From the NCBI RefSeq assembly GCF_018141525.1, contig NZ_CP064655.1, forward strand, positions 2,636,501-2,700,500: DNA of 64,000 bases. Reading direction: 5' to 3'. The position numbers and the translations under genes were made by a program. Under the pieces are notes generated by a model. The model did no database searches, was not told the origin of the DNA, and saw nothing but the letters and a program-made list of their open reading frames with translations. Shown piece by piece: positions 55,891 through 64,000 of this stretch. This DNA is from Miltoncostaea marina. Its GTDB lineage: Bacteria; Actinomycetota; Thermoleophilia; Miltoncostaeales; Miltoncostaeaceae. The first letter of the stretch is position 1. Every line of letters starts with the position of its first letter.

Positions 55891-56838
55891 TCAGCGGCCC
55901 GGCGCCACCCGCAGCCAGCCGCGCGCGGAGGCCCCGGAGGGGTCCGTCGCGCTGAAGCGGACGACCACGGCGGCCCGGCGGCCCGCGGCCAGCCGCACGA
56001 TCATGCGCCCGCGCCGCACGACGGCGGTCGCCGCGCGGGCCGGCGGGCGGCCGGTGATGCGCACCCGCACCCGGTCGCCGTCGGCGTCGGCGGCCAGCCG
56101 GCGCAGCGGGACCGCGGCGCGACCGCGCCGGGCGCGCACCGTGCGCCCGACCGTGACGGGCGCGACGTTGCCCGCGCGCTCCAGCGCGCCCACGGTCGCG
56201 TCGCCGAGCACGACGCCGCCGGCCGGACGGCGCGGGTCGGCCGGGCGGGCGCCGACCACGACCGGCTGGTCGTCGGGCGGCGCCGTCGCGCGCAGCGCGA
56301 CCGGCGCGTCCCCGCCGAAGAGCTGCACCCAGCGCATGCGGCCGTCGGCGCCGCGCACCGCGCCCACGCCGACCGCCGAGTAGCCCGGCTGGAGCATGTT
56401 CTCGCGGTGCCCGGGCGAGGCGGCCCAGGCCGCCATCACGGCGTCGGCGTCGGCGTGCCCCTCGGCGATGTTCTCGCCGACCGACGACGACGTGTCGCCG
56501 CAGTCGCGCGCGCGGTCGCCGGGCCCGCGCCCGGTGTCCGGGTCGCGGTGGTCGAGGTAGCCGCCGGCCGCCATGTGGCCCGCCTTCCACTCGGCGGCCC
56601 GGGTGAGCGCGCCCGAGTGCCCCAGCGGCGCGAGCCCGTGCTCGGCACGCAGGCGGTCGAGCCGGTCGAGGACCTCGCCGGCGAGGTCGGCCCGGGCCTC
56701 GCCCCACGTCGCGGGGACCGCGTCGCACGGGCCGGCCGCCTGCGCGCGCGCCGGGGACGACGCGACGACGGACGCGCCGAGCGCCGCCACCGCGGCCAGG
56801 CACGCCGCTGCGGGGACGATCGCGCGCCGGCGGGGCAT
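55891..56838 (-). CDS. Secreted CAP-domain (SCP) protein
   Basis: About 315 residues. Signal peptide (MPRRRAIVPAAACLAAVAALG...ARAQA), then a CAP domain: LNxxR-like LDRLRAEHGLAPL, AAEWKAGHMAAGGYLDHRDP, SVGENIAEG, AWAASPGHRENMLQPGYSAVGVG. The His and Glu residues of the CAP cavity are present. A C-terminal Arg-rich beta region of about 130 residues follows. Role unknown; bacterial CAP proteins are extracellular. ATG 56838 is chosen over GTG 56856. Confidence 0.87.
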   Translation of the reverse strand: MPRRRAIVPAAACLAAVAALGASVVASSPARAQAAGPCDAVPATWGEARADLAGEVLDRLDRLRAEHGLAPLGHSGALTRAAEWKAGHMAAGGYLDHRDPDTGRGPGDRARDCGDTSSSVGENIAEGHADADAVMAAWAASPGHRENMLQPGYSAVGVGAVRGADGRMRWVQLFGGDAPVALRATAPPDDQPVVVGARPADPRRPAGGVVLGDATVGALERAGNVAPVTVGRTVRARRGRAAVPLRRLAADADGDRVRVRITGRPPARAATAVVRRGRMIVRLAAGRRAAVVVRFSATDPSGASARGWLRVAPGR

Positions 56839-56895
56839 GCCGGGCGAGGGAGGCACCCCAGGGACCGTACCGGCGCGGCGGCGCGCCCGCCAGCC

Positions 56896-58866
56896 CTACA
56901 TGCCGGCGCGGGCGTCCTCGGGCGCGACGGCCGTCTCCCACGGCGGGCGCCGGGGCGAGGGGTCGCCGGGCAGCCGGTACGACCAGGCGGGGTGGCCCGT
57001 CGTGCCGCCGGCCCAGCGGTGGAGGTCGCCCACGAGGCGCGCCAGGTCGCCCGGCTCGTCGAGCACGCCGGGCTCCATCGGCTCGGCGGCGAAGGCGACC
57101 ACCCGGCCGGCCCCGACCGGCCGCACGATCGCCGCCGGGGCGCCGTCGAGGTAGCGCGCGAGCACCGCCGCCCCCCCGGGCACCGCGGCGAAGGCCCGTC
57201 GCGGCGCCCCGTCGAGGGGGATGCTCAGCAGGTCGTCCGGCGCGCCGCCGCCGAGGGCGCCGGGCGCCACCTCGAGGATCGAGCCGCGCCGCGCGCCGCC
57301 GAGCGGGGCGCCGATCAGCTGGTCGCGCACCGCCCGCAGGGAGGCGCCGCGCGGGGTGCGGGTGAAGGCGTCGGGGTCGGTCACCACGAGCGTGCCGCCC
57401 GCGCGCACCCAGGCGGCCAGCCGGGCCGCCACGCCGGCGTCGAGCGTGTCGGCGCGCGGCAGCCAGACGGTGCGCGCCGCCGCCAGGCGGGCGGGCTCGC
57501 GCGCCAGGCGGGTGTCCGCCTCGAACGAGAAGGCGCCGCCCGCCAGCTCGCCGAGGAGCGCGTACGTCGTGTAGAGCTGGTCGCCGCTCGTGCGGTAGCG
57601 GACGCCGCCGGTGCGGTGGGGCTGGGCCTGCCCCTCGGCGGCGGTCGCGTAGAGCACCAGGTGCTCGGGGTCGGCCGGCGGCGCGGGCAGGCGGGCGCCG
57701 CGGACCGCACGGGCCACGTCGAGCATCGCCGCGTAGCGGCGCGGGGCCGTGAACCGCGGGTTGTCCGAGGCGAAGAACGAGAGGTCGGTGGCGCCCGCGC
57801 GCAGCGCCTGGGCCGACCAGGCCCACAGGTCGCCCGGCTGCGGCGCGTAGCGCGAGTACGGGAACGCCTGCACCACGATCCGCACCCGCTTGCCGGTCAG
57901 GTCGTGGAGCAGCTTGGCCGCGAACCCCGGGTTGTAGCGGCCGCGCCCCGAGCGGTCGCGCTCGGCGTAGCTCACGTAGGGGTCGGCCTCGACCACGTCG
58001 GCAAAGCCCGCCAGGCGCGTGTAGTCCCAGGGGATGAAGCCGTCGATGAACCCGTAGTCGTTGGGGCTCACGACCGCGCCGGGGTCGAGCCGGCGGATGA
58101 GGGCCGCCTGCTCGCGCTTCATCGCGAGGAAGCGCGCGCCCGACCACCGCGACCACGCCAGCCAGCGCAGCCCCTCGCGGACGCCGCGGCTGGGGCGGCT
58201 CGTGGGGTCCGGCAGGGCGAGGCCGGTGGCCCGGCGGAAGTCGCGCGCCAGCCTGCGGCCGAAGGGCGTGCTGCGCGCGCGCCCGCGCGGCAGCACGGTG
58301 ACCGGCTCGTCGCTGCCGGTGTAGAAGTTGACGTAGGGCGCGCCGCGCAGCCGCGGCACGATGCGCCGGATCTCGCGCAGCGCCGAGCGCCGGTAGGCCG
58401 GGTCGAGCAGCGACAGCCGCCGCGTGTGCGCCTCGGTGGTGGGGTCGGCCACCACCGCCCCGCCCCGGTCGAGCGCGCGCCGGGCCGCCCAGACCTCGAC
58501 GTTCACGTCCCAGCGCAGCCCGGTCTGCCGGAACGCCCGGGCGAAGCGGGCCGGCGTGCGCCAGCCGTCGGGCTCGCGGGGGTGCAGCGGCAGCGGCGGG
58601 AACGGCAGCGCGCTGACGCCGCTGAACCACAGGCCCGCCCGTCCCGACTCGTCGAGGATGCCGTCGACGATCCGGTACCAGCGGCGCGGCGCGATGACCG
58701 GCGCGCGGCGCGGGTTCCACCGCGGGTGCTCGTTCTGGTTGAGCTCGTGGCTCCAGGTTGCGACCGTCCCGGCCGGCCGGTCGCCGGTGGCCGGGGCGGC
58801 GGTGGCGGTGGCGGCCGTCGCGAGCAGGACGACGAGCGCGGCGGCTGGGAGGCGGAGTCGGCGCAC
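56896..58866 (-). CDS. Secreted GH42-like glycosidase-related protein
   Basis: 656 residues. Signal peptide (MRRLRLPAAALVVLLATAATATAAP). The N-terminal two thirds looks like a TIM barrel (VSPNDYGFIDGFIPWDY, ADVVEADPYVSYAERD, VRIVVQAFPYSRY). The C-terminal part resembles the beta-galactosidase trimerisation (class I amidotransferase-like) domain: ARTVWLPRADTLDAGVAARLAAWVRAGGTLVVTDPD. Clear catalytic Glu motifs of GH42 are not obvious, so activity is doubtful. GTG 58866 is preferred for the signal peptide; TTG 58905 would lengthen it. Confidence 0.65.
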   Translation of the reverse strand: MRRLRLPAAALVVLLATAATATAAPATGDRPAGTVATWSHELNQNEHPRWNPRRAPVIAPRRWYRIVDGILDESGRAGLWFSGVSALPFPPLPLHPREPDGWRTPARFARAFRQTGLRWDVNVEVWAARRALDRGGAVVADPTTEAHTRRLSLLDPAYRRSALREIRRIVPRLRGAPYVNFYTGSDEPVTVLPRGRARSTPFGRRLARDFRRATGLALPDPTSRPSRGVREGLRWLAWSRWSGARFLAMKREQAALIRRLDPGAVVSPNDYGFIDGFIPWDYTRLAGFADVVEADPYVSYAERDRSGRGRYNPGFAAKLLHDLTGKRVRIVVQAFPYSRYAPQPGDLWAWSAQALRAGATDLSFFASDNPRFTAPRRYAAMLDVARAVRGARLPAPPADPEHLVLYATAAEGQAQPHRTGGVRYRTSGDQLYTTYALLGELAGGAFSFEADTRLAREPARLAAARTVWLPRADTLDAGVAARLAAWVRAGGTLVVTDPDAFTRTPRGASLRAVRDQLIGAPLGGARRGSILEVAPGALGGGAPDDLLSIPLDGAPRRAFAAVPGGAAVLARYLDGAPAAIVRPVGAGRVVAFAAEPMEPGVLDEPGDLARLVGDLHRWAGGTTGHPAWSYRLPGDPSPRRPPWETAVAPEDARAGM

Positions 58867-58930
58867 GGGCCCCGGGATGATGCCCGTCGCGCCGGGGGCG
58901 CTCAACGCCCCCGGCGCGGGGTGGCGCGCG

Positions 58931-60085
58931 TCAAGCCGTCTGGTAGGCCTGGATCAGGATCTGCGCGACCTCGGGACGGGTGAACTCCACCGGCGGGATC
59001 TCGCCGCGGCCGAGCATCTCCCGCACCTTGGTGCCGGAGAGGAAGACCCGCTGCTCGGGCGCCGAGGGCGACGTCTTGGTGGTCGCCATGCCCCCGGTGA
59101 GGTTGCACCAGAAGGCGTGCTCGAAGAACTCCGGCTGGATCGCCAGCTCCTCGCGCGTGACGTCGTCGAAGATGCGATGGGCGTCGTACGTGCCGTAGTA
59201 GCTGCCCACGCCGGCGTGGTCGCGGCCCACGATGAAGTGGGTGCAGCCGTAGTTCTGCCGCATGATCGCGTGGAGCACGGCCTCGCGCGGGCCGGCGTAG
59301 CGCATGGCGGCCGGCAGCACGCCCAGCACGACGCGCTCCTTGGGGTAGTAGTGCTCGATCAGCGCCTCGTAGCAGCGCATGCGCACGTCGGCCGGGATGT
59401 CGTCGCTCTTCGTCTCGCCGACCAGCGGGTGCAGGAAGAGGCCGTCCACCGTCTCGAGGGCGACCTTGGTGATGTACTCGTGCGCGCGGTGGATCGGGTT
59501 GCGGGTCTGGAAGCCGACGACGGTCGACCACCCGAGCCCGTCGAAGGCCGCGCGCGACTCGCGCGGGTCGAGCAGGTACGGCGCCGCGCCGGGGTCGAGC
59601 GGCATGCGGGCGGCGACCCGCACCGGGCCGGCCAGGCAGGTGGTGCCGTGCGCGTAGAGCGAAGCGACGCCCGGGTGGGCGTCCTCCTCCGTGCCGTACA
59701 CCAGCCTCGCCTCGCGGCGCTGGTCGGTCTCGAAGCGGTCGGTGACCTCCATAACGCCGAGGAAGCGGCCGGAGGCGTCGACCAGCTCCACCTCGGAGGC
59801 GGAGCCGACCTGCTCGAGCTCGGCTGGCTGCACGGCGAGCGTGACCGGCACGGACCAGGCGAGCCCGGAGGGCAGGCGCATGTCGGTGAGCACCGACTCG
59901 TAGGCCGCGCGGTCCATGAAGCCCTCGAGCGGCGACATCGCGCCGACGGCGATCAGGTCGAGGTCGGCCTGCTGGCGCGGCGAGAGGGTGACGCGCGGGC
60001 GGCCGCCTCCCTCGTCGAGGTCCGGGTCGAGGCGGTCGACGAGCGTCCCGCCGTGGGGGGCGATGGGTCCGGGTGCGGCGCTCAA
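58931..60085 (-). CDS. sat: ATP sulfurylase (sulfate adenylyltransferase)
   Basis: 384 residues, homo-oligomeric Sat type. [13 protein letters not shown] (ATP binding), [28 protein letters not shown], and the C-terminal [15 protein letters not shown] are intact. It makes adenylyl sulfate (APS) from sulfate and ATP. TTG 60085 overlaps the comA stop (TTGA), so the two are translated together. Unlike usual assimilation clusters there is no APS/PAPS reductase or CysC; the neighbours are a flavoprotein and phosphosulfolactate synthase. Confidence 0.94.
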   Translation of the reverse strand: MSAAPGPIAPHGGTLVDRLDPDLDEGGGRPRVTLSPRQQADLDLIAVGAMSPLEGFMDRAAYESVLTDMRLPSGLAWSVPVTLAVQPAELEQVGSASEVELVDASGRFLGVMEVTDRFETDQRREARLVYGTEEDAHPGVASLYAHGTTCLAGPVRVAARMPLDPGAAPYLLDPRESRAAFDGLGWSTVVGFQTRNPIHRAHEYITKVALETVDGLFLHPLVGETKSDDIPADVRMRCYEALIEHYYPKERVVLGVLPAAMRYAGPREAVLHAIMRQNYGCTHFIVGRDHAGVGSYYGTYDAHRIFDDVTREELAIQPEFFEHAFWCNLTGGMATTKTSPSAPEQRVFLSGTKVREMLGRGEIPPVEFTRPEVAQILIQAYQTA

Positions 60086-60912
60086 ATGCCCGCTCCGTCC
60101 ATGTTGCCCACGGCGGTGGGGTCGAGCAGTGTGTCGGCGCGCAGGCCGAGCCGTAGCGTCTCCAGCGGTATCACCTCGTCCGGTGGGATGTTCCCCAGGT
60201 TGACGTTGGGGCCGAATTTGCGGATGAACCAGACCTGCTGCGCCTTCTGGGGCGCCTCGAAGAGCAGCCGGTTGGGGTCGATGGCGTGCACGATCTCGTC
60301 GATGAGGCCCATGCGGACCTCGCCGTCGCCGCGGAAGATGCCCGCGGTGCCCGTCTCGCGGGCCTCCGTGATCACCTTCCAGGCGCCGGCGCGCAGCTCG
60401 GCCTCGATCAGCTCCACCCAGCGATAGGGCGCGATCACGGTGGCGAGGTCCTTCGAGCCCACCTCGCTCAGCACCACGAAGTCGTGCGACAGGCGGCGGA
60501 TGTGCTCCAGCTTCACGTCGTGCGGCACCGTGATCGTGCCGTCCGAGATCTCGACGTGGCGCAGGCCGAGCTCCGCGACCCAGCGCTTCCAGTCGTCGAG
60601 CTTGTTCTGGGCCGCGCAGACCTCCCAGAAGGTGCCGCCGAGCACCACCGGGATGCCGCCCTGCTGGTAGAGCGCGATCTTCTCGCGCAGCTTGCCGGTG
60701 ACGTACGCGGTGCCCCAGCCGAGCTTGACGATGTCGATGGAGTCACCGCACATCTCGAGCAGCCCCTCGACCTGCGGCAGCGACAGGCCCTTGTCGATGA
60801 CGTGGGTGATGCCCACCTGGCGCGGCTTCGGCGGCCGGCCCGGCAGCGACAGGAAGTCCGCTCCCGAGGCCGCGACCGCCCCGTCGGCGGGCGCGGACGA
60901 CGTGGCGCTCAC
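60082..60912 (-). CDS. comA: Phosphosulfolactate synthase
   Basis: 276 residues. [63 protein letters not shown] and [11 protein letters not shown] mark the ComA family, a TIM barrel that adds sulfite to phosphoenolpyruvate to give (R)-2-phospho-3-sulfolactate. In methanogens this starts coenzyme M synthesis; in Bacillus a relative makes sulfolactate. GTG 60912 overlaps the flavoprotein stop, and its own stop overlaps sat. The next steps (ComB, ComC) are not in the window. Confidence 0.92.
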   Translation of the reverse strand: MSATSSAPADGAVAASGADFLSLPGRPPKPRQVGITHVIDKGLSLPQVEGLLEMCGDSIDIVKLGWGTAYVTGKLREKIALYQQGGIPVVLGGTFWEVCAAQNKLDDWKRWVAELGLRHVEISDGTITVPHDVKLEHIRRLSHDFVVLSEVGSKDLATVIAPYRWVELIEAELRAGAWKVITEARETGTAGIFRGDGEVRMGLIDEIVHAIDPNRLLFEAPQKAQQVWFIRKFGPNVNLGNIPPDEVIPLETLRLGLRADTLLDPTAVGNMDGAGI

Positions 60913-62135
60913 CGTGCCACCGCCGCGGCGCCGCGGCCGGCCCTGCGGCCGTAGACGACGGTGTCGAGCAGGGAGTTGCCCATCAGGCGGTTGGCGCCGT
61001 GCACCCCGCCCGCGATCTCGCCGGCGGCGAACACGCCGGGGAGGGTCGTGGCGGCGTCCTCGTCGATCGCGAGACCGCCGTTGCGGTAGTGCAGGACGGG
61101 ATAGACCAGGACGCGCTCTCGAGTGATGTCGACACCCGCCTTCCGGTAGCGGTTGTGCACGTATGCGAGGCGGTCGGCGGTGAAGCCGTCGCCGTTGAGC
61201 CGGTCGATGGCCGGGGTGTCGAGCCACACCCCGGGGGCGCCGTCGGGCGCCGCCGCGCCGCGGCCCGCCGCGACGACGTCGATGATCGCCTGCGCCACCA
61301 CGTCGCGCGGGGCGAGCTCGTCGACGAAGCGCTCGCCGTCGGCGTCGTGGAGGGTCGCGCCGTAGGCGCGCGTGGTCTCGGGCAGGGCGTAGCCGGCGAG
61401 CGCCTCGGGCCACACCGAGCCGGTGGGGTGGCGCTGCCACGAGTCGAGCTCCCGCCCCTGCGCGCCCAGCGCGAGGGCCAGGCGCAGGACCTCGGGCGTC
61501 GCGTCCGGGTGGTTGGTGCTGCCCACGCCGAGGGCCTCGGCCTCGCCGCGCAGGCCGCCGCCGGCCGCGAGCACCACGGCGCGCGCGCGCACCGTGCGCC
61601 GCGAGCCGTTGCCGCCGGGGGCCACCAGCGCGCGCCACCCGTCGCCCTCGGGCTCGAGGTCGGCCAGCGCCGTCGACTCCCAGACCTCGGCCCCGCTCGC
61701 CCGCACGGCGGCGCGCAACGCCTTCACCATCTCGGCGCCGGTGCGCTCGCCGGCCTGCAGCAGCCGCCGGCGGCTGGCGCCGCCGCAGCGCAGCAGGCGC
61801 AGGCGCCCCCCGTCGCGGGTGAAGGCGACGCCGAGCGACTCCAGCCAGCGGATCGCCTCGGGGCCCGACTCGGCCAGCCGGCGCACCAGCTCCGGGCGGG
61901 CGGCGCGGTGGCCGGCGGCGAAGGTGTCCTCGTAGTGCGACTCGACGGTGTCGTCGTCGCCCACTGCGGCCTGGATGCCGCCCTGCGCGCGGCCGGTGTT
62001 GCCGGCGCCGAGGGCGGACTTCGTCACGACCACCACGGAGGCGCCCGCCTCGCGCGCGCTGACGGCCGCGGACATCCCTGCGCCGCCCGACCCGACGACC
62101 AGCACGTCGGCGCGCGCATCCGAGAGGCTCGTCAC
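60909..62135 (-). CDS. NadB/FrdA-like FAD oxidoreductase, short form
   Basis: 408 residues. FAD motif VLVVGSGGAGMSAAVSARE, AQGGIQAAVGDDDTVESHYEDTFAAG, RHPTGSVWP, RAYGATLHDADGERFVDELAPRDVVAQAI and HGANRLMGNSLLDTVVYGRRAG are those of the fumarate reductase/L-aspartate oxidase family. The C-terminal helical domain of NadB (about 120 residues) is missing. No other NAD genes are near. Lying between a LysR gene and comA-sat, it may act on a sulfur compound, as AprA of APS reductase belongs to the same superfamily. GTG 62135 is preferred; TTG 62171 lies inside a palindrome. Confidence 0.8.
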   Translation of the reverse strand: MTSLSDARADVLVVGSGGAGMSAAVSAREAGASVVVVTKSALGAGNTGRAQGGIQAAVGDDDTVESHYEDTFAAGHRAARPELVRRLAESGPEAIRWLESLGVAFTRDGGRLRLLRCGGASRRRLLQAGERTGAEMVKALRAAVRASGAEVWESTALADLEPEGDGWRALVAPGGNGSRRTVRARAVVLAAGGGLRGEAEALGVGSTNHPDATPEVLRLALALGAQGRELDSWQRHPTGSVWPEALAGYALPETTRAYGATLHDADGERFVDELAPRDVVAQAIIDVVAAGRGAAAPDGAPGVWLDTPAIDRLNGDGFTADRLAYVHNRYRKAGVDITRERVLVYPVLHYRNGGLAIDEDAATTLPGVFAAGEIAGGVHGANRLMGNSLLDTVVYGRRAGRGAAAVAR

Positions 62136-62170
62136 GTCGGGAGGGTACCCGACGGTTCGGGATGCTTCCA

Positions 62171-62185
62171 ATAAGACATTCTTAT
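62171..62185. promoter_or_regulatory. Perfect palindrome, candidate LysR-type site
   Basis: ATAAGA and TCTTAT around CAT, with the T-N11-A pattern of LysR-type operators. In this GC-rich DNA an AT-rich 15-mer stands out. It sits just upstream of the flavoprotein start and overlaps the stop codon of the LysR gene. Likely control site of the sulfur operon. Confidence 0.6.
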
Positions 62186-63102
62186 GGCGACGGCATCGCC
62201 GCGGCCATGTCGCCGAGCTCGGCGCGGGCGAAGTCCATGAAGGCCGAGGTGACCCGCTTGGGCGTGCGCCCCGCGTGGCGCACGGCGAAGAAGTGTCGCT
62301 CGAGCCCCGGGCCCTCGAGGCGCAGCGCCACCAGGGTGCCTTCGGCCACCTCGCGCTCCACCGCCAGCCGCGAGATCACGGTGATGCCGAAGCCGTCGAG
62401 CACCGCCGCCTTCACCGACTGCTGCAGCCCGAGCTCCATCGCCACGTTGAGGTCGCGGTCGCGCACGCCGCTGCCGCGCAGCGCCGCCTCGACCACCGAC
62501 CGCACGCCCGAGCCCTCCTGCTGGATGAGCATCGGCTCGGCCACCAGCTCGTCGAGGCCGACCGACCCCCGGCCGGCCAGCCGGTGCCCCGGCGGCACGA
62601 TCGCCACGAGCTCGTCGCGCACGAAGGGCTCGAACACCAGCCCGCGCTGGGGCCGGGCGGCGCCCACGACGCCCAGCTCCAGCTCGTCGTCGAGCACCCG
62701 CTCGCACACGGTCTGCGTGTCGCTGACCGCGAGGCTCACCCGCACGTCGGGGTGCGCCGCGTGGAAGGCGCCCAGCAGCCGCGGCAGCAGCACCTCCCCC
62801 GGGCCGGTCGAGGAGCCGAGCACCAGCCGCCCGGCCACCCTGGTGCCGATCTCCCCCATCTCACGCTCGAGCTCCGCCTCGAGGCCGATCATCCGCTTCG
62901 CGTAGCGGTAGACGACCTCGCCGGCCTCCGTCACGGCCACCCTCCGGCCGCTGCGGTCGAGCAGCCGGTGGCCGAGGCGCTCCTCGAGCGAGCGGATCTG
63001 GAACGACACCGCGGGCTGGGAGACCTCGAGCTCCTCGGCCGCCTGGGAGAAGGAGCCCTTGTCGACGACGGTCCGGAACGTGAGCAGCTGGCGCAGGTCC
63101 AC
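62182..63102 (-). CDS. LysR-family transcriptional regulator
   Basis: 306 residues. The N-terminal helix-turn-helix DLRQLLTFRTVVDKGSFSQAAEELEVSQPAVSFQIRSLEERLGHRLLDR is textbook LysR, followed by the two-lobed ligand domain (GRLVLGSSTGPGEVLLPRLLGAFHAAHPDV). It heads the sulfur operon in the same direction, not divergently. CysB/Cbl are LysR proteins that sense sulfur status, so a like role fits but is not proven. GTG 63102. Confidence 0.92.
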   Translation of the reverse strand: MDLRQLLTFRTVVDKGSFSQAAEELEVSQPAVSFQIRSLEERLGHRLLDRSGRRVAVTEAGEVVYRYAKRMIGLEAELEREMGEIGTRVAGRLVLGSSTGPGEVLLPRLLGAFHAAHPDVRVSLAVSDTQTVCERVLDDELELGVVGAARPQRGLVFEPFVRDELVAIVPPGHRLAGRGSVGLDELVAEPMLIQQEGSGVRSVVEAALRGSGVRDRDLNVAMELGLQQSVKAAVLDGFGITVISRLAVEREVAEGTLVALRLEGPGLERHFFAVRHAGRTPKRVTSAFMDFARAELGDMAAAMPSP

Positions 63103-63138
63103 CGCCGGATCCTACTGGGCGCCCGCGTTGCACCCATC

Positions 63139-63183
63139 GGTTACAAGGGGTAACCTCCCGCAAGGTGGTTACGCGAGGTAACC
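63139..63183. promoter_or_regulatory. Two GGTTAC-N5-GTAACC palindromes
   Basis: Sites at 63139-63155 (spacer AAGGG) and 63167-63183 (spacer GCGAG) have identical arms and start 28 bp apart, between the divergent LysR and lon genes. A dimeric regulator clearly has two binding sites here; LysR itself or a heat-shock-type regulator of lon are candidates. The HspR box known in Streptomyces lon promoters is not seen. Confidence 0.65.
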
Positions 63184-63211
63184 GTTCCTTCCACAAGGAG
63201 ACGACAGGTCA

Positions 63212-64000
63212 ATGAACCAGGACGACCGTCCGACCATCACCCTCCCGGTCCTCCCGCTCGACGACGCCGTCGTGCTGCCGGGCACGAGCGTGACCTTCCC
63301 GGTGACCTCGCCCGAGCAGGCGGAGGCGCTCGACGGCGCCGTGGACGGGCGCATCCTGCTCGTCCCCCGCATCGACGGACGCTTCGCGGCCCTCGGCGTC
63401 GTGGCGGCGGTCGTCGGCGAGGTGACCCTGCCCGGCGGCGCGCGCGGCGTCGCCATCGAGGCGCTGCACCGCGCCGAGCTCGGTCCTGCCCTCGGCGGGA
63501 CCGCGGGGCTGCGGGTGGCCGCGCGCGAGCGGCCCGACCCGGACGACCCGGGGCCCGAGGCCGCCGCCCTGGCGCGGGAGTACCGCGCCGTCGTGGAGGA
63601 GGTCGCCGACCTGCGCGGCGACCGCGCCCGCGTGGCGCACTTCCTGGCCGGCATCGGCCACCCCGGGCGGCTCGCCGACACGGCGGGCTACGCCCCCGAG
63701 ATCCCCGTCGAGCGCAAGCTCGCCCTGCTCGAGGCCGTCGAGGTCGTCGCGCGCCTGCGGCTGGCCATCGACGCCCAGCGCGAGCGGCTGGCCGACGCGA
63801 GCCTGCGGCGGCGCATCCGCGAGGACGTCACCGAGAACCTCGACCGCACCCAGCGCGAGATGCTGCTGCGCCGCCAGCTCGAGGCGATCCGCCGCGAGCT
63901 CGGCGAGGAGGCCGACGGCGGGGACGACTGGGCCGCGCGCATCGCCGCCTCCGGCATGCCCGCGGCCGCGCGAGCCGAGGCCGAGCGCGAGCTCGGGCGC
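63212..64000 (+). CDS. lon: Lon protease, N-terminal part (3' end outside the window)
   Basis: 263 codons are visible, open to the window end. The N-terminal substrate-binding domain opens with ITLPVLPLDDAVVLPGTSVTFPV and continues through LLVPRIDGRFAALGVVAAV. The helical region follows, with VERKLALLEAVEVVARLRLAID and the family hallmark LRRQLEAIRRELGE. The ATPase and Ser-Lys protease domains lie beyond the window. Lon is the ATP-dependent protease for misfolded and short-lived proteins. ATG 63212 is preceded by AAGGAG (spacing 11). Confidence 0.92.
   Translation, partial: MNQDDRPTITLPVLPLDDAVVLPGTSVTFPVTSPEQAEALDGAVDGRILLVPRIDGRFAALGVVAAVVGEVTLPGGARGVAIEALHRAELGPALGGTAGLRVAARERPDPDDPGPEAAALAREYRAVVEEVADLRGDRARVAHFLAGIGHPGRLADTAGYAPEIPVERKLALLEAVEVVARLRLAIDAQRERLADASLRRRIREDVTENLDRTQREMLLRRQLEAIRRELGEEADGGDDWAARIAASGMPAAARAEAERELGR

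Noticed and set aside
60909-62135. Plain L-aspartate oxidase (nadB) of NAD synthesis
   Set aside because: The family fold is right but the C-terminal domain is missing and nadA/nadC are not nearby; the operon is about sulfur. It was left as a NadB/FrdA-like protein.

Overview
The window is very GC-rich (roughly three quarters G+C by eye) and gene-dense. It has many GTG and some TTG starts, 4-base stop/start overlaps (GTGA, ATGA, TTGA), and Arg/Ala/Pro-rich translations in every frame. This fits a high-GC Actinomycetota chromosome. The gene content (poly-HAMP hybrid kinase, partner-switching regulators, ComA-type phosphosulfolactate synthase, ECF42 sigma factor, secreted proteins with Arg-rich beta tails) suggests a deep branch such as Thermoleophilia. 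That placement is inference. No phage genes, insertion sequences or CRISPR arrays were seen.

Layout. 1-5.6 kb: end of a sensor kinase, a 73-bp tandem repeat, a LacI regulator, nitroreductase, pterin carbinolamine dehydratase and the pabB-pabA pair for p-aminobenzoate. 5.6-13.4 kb: a secreted galactose-oxidase-like copper radical oxidase. Behind it lies an operon of mini membrane proteins, ApbE flavin transferase and a ferric-reductase-like membrane protein, divergent from an OmpR-type two-component system; one mini-protein gene is frameshifted in a run of eight G. 13.4-21.8 kb: desaturase, nitrilase, MFS pump, fatty-acid oxidation genes (3-hydroxyacyl-CoA dehydrogenase divergent from enoyl-CoA hydratase-thiolase), DedA and a ferritin-like protein. 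21.9-29.8 kb: two giant coupled signalling proteins, a soluble poly-HAMP hybrid kinase and a REC-PAS-GAF-PP2C-RsbW-STAS fusion. 29.8-33.7 kb: a PH-like protein, a flippase-like membrane protein, a MarR-cupin pair and superoxide dismutase.

33.8-36.6 kb: an Erm-type rRNA methyltransferase preceded by a 12-codon leader ORF containing Met-Arg-Leu-Arg, then an ECF42 sigma factor with its YCII partner. 37-45 kb looks accessory. It has an ArsR-CDF metal-efflux operon ending in an 18-residue peptide with seven cysteines, a multicopper oxidase with an embedded heavy-metal domain, an MFS pump behind a short leader ORF, non-coding stretches and a decayed NlpC/P60 hydrolase next to tRNA-Ala(UGC). 45-54.6 kb: housekeeping and regulatory genes, including a subtilase, UppP, and a SigB/F-like sigma factor with STAS and anti-sigma partners. 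54.6-58.9 kb: secreted glycosidase-like and CAP proteins.

58.9-63.1 kb: a four-gene operon, LysR regulator - NadB/FrdA-like flavoprotein - phosphosulfolactate synthase - ATP sulfurylase, suggesting conversion of sulfate to an organosulfonate. The window ends inside a lon protease gene preceded by two identical-arm palindromes.

Best candidates for something undescribed are the erm leader peptide (34754-34792), the Cys-rich mini-peptide (38000-38056), the ApbE/ferric-reductase/mini-protein operon (8085-10557) and the sulfate-to-sulfonate operon (58931-63102).
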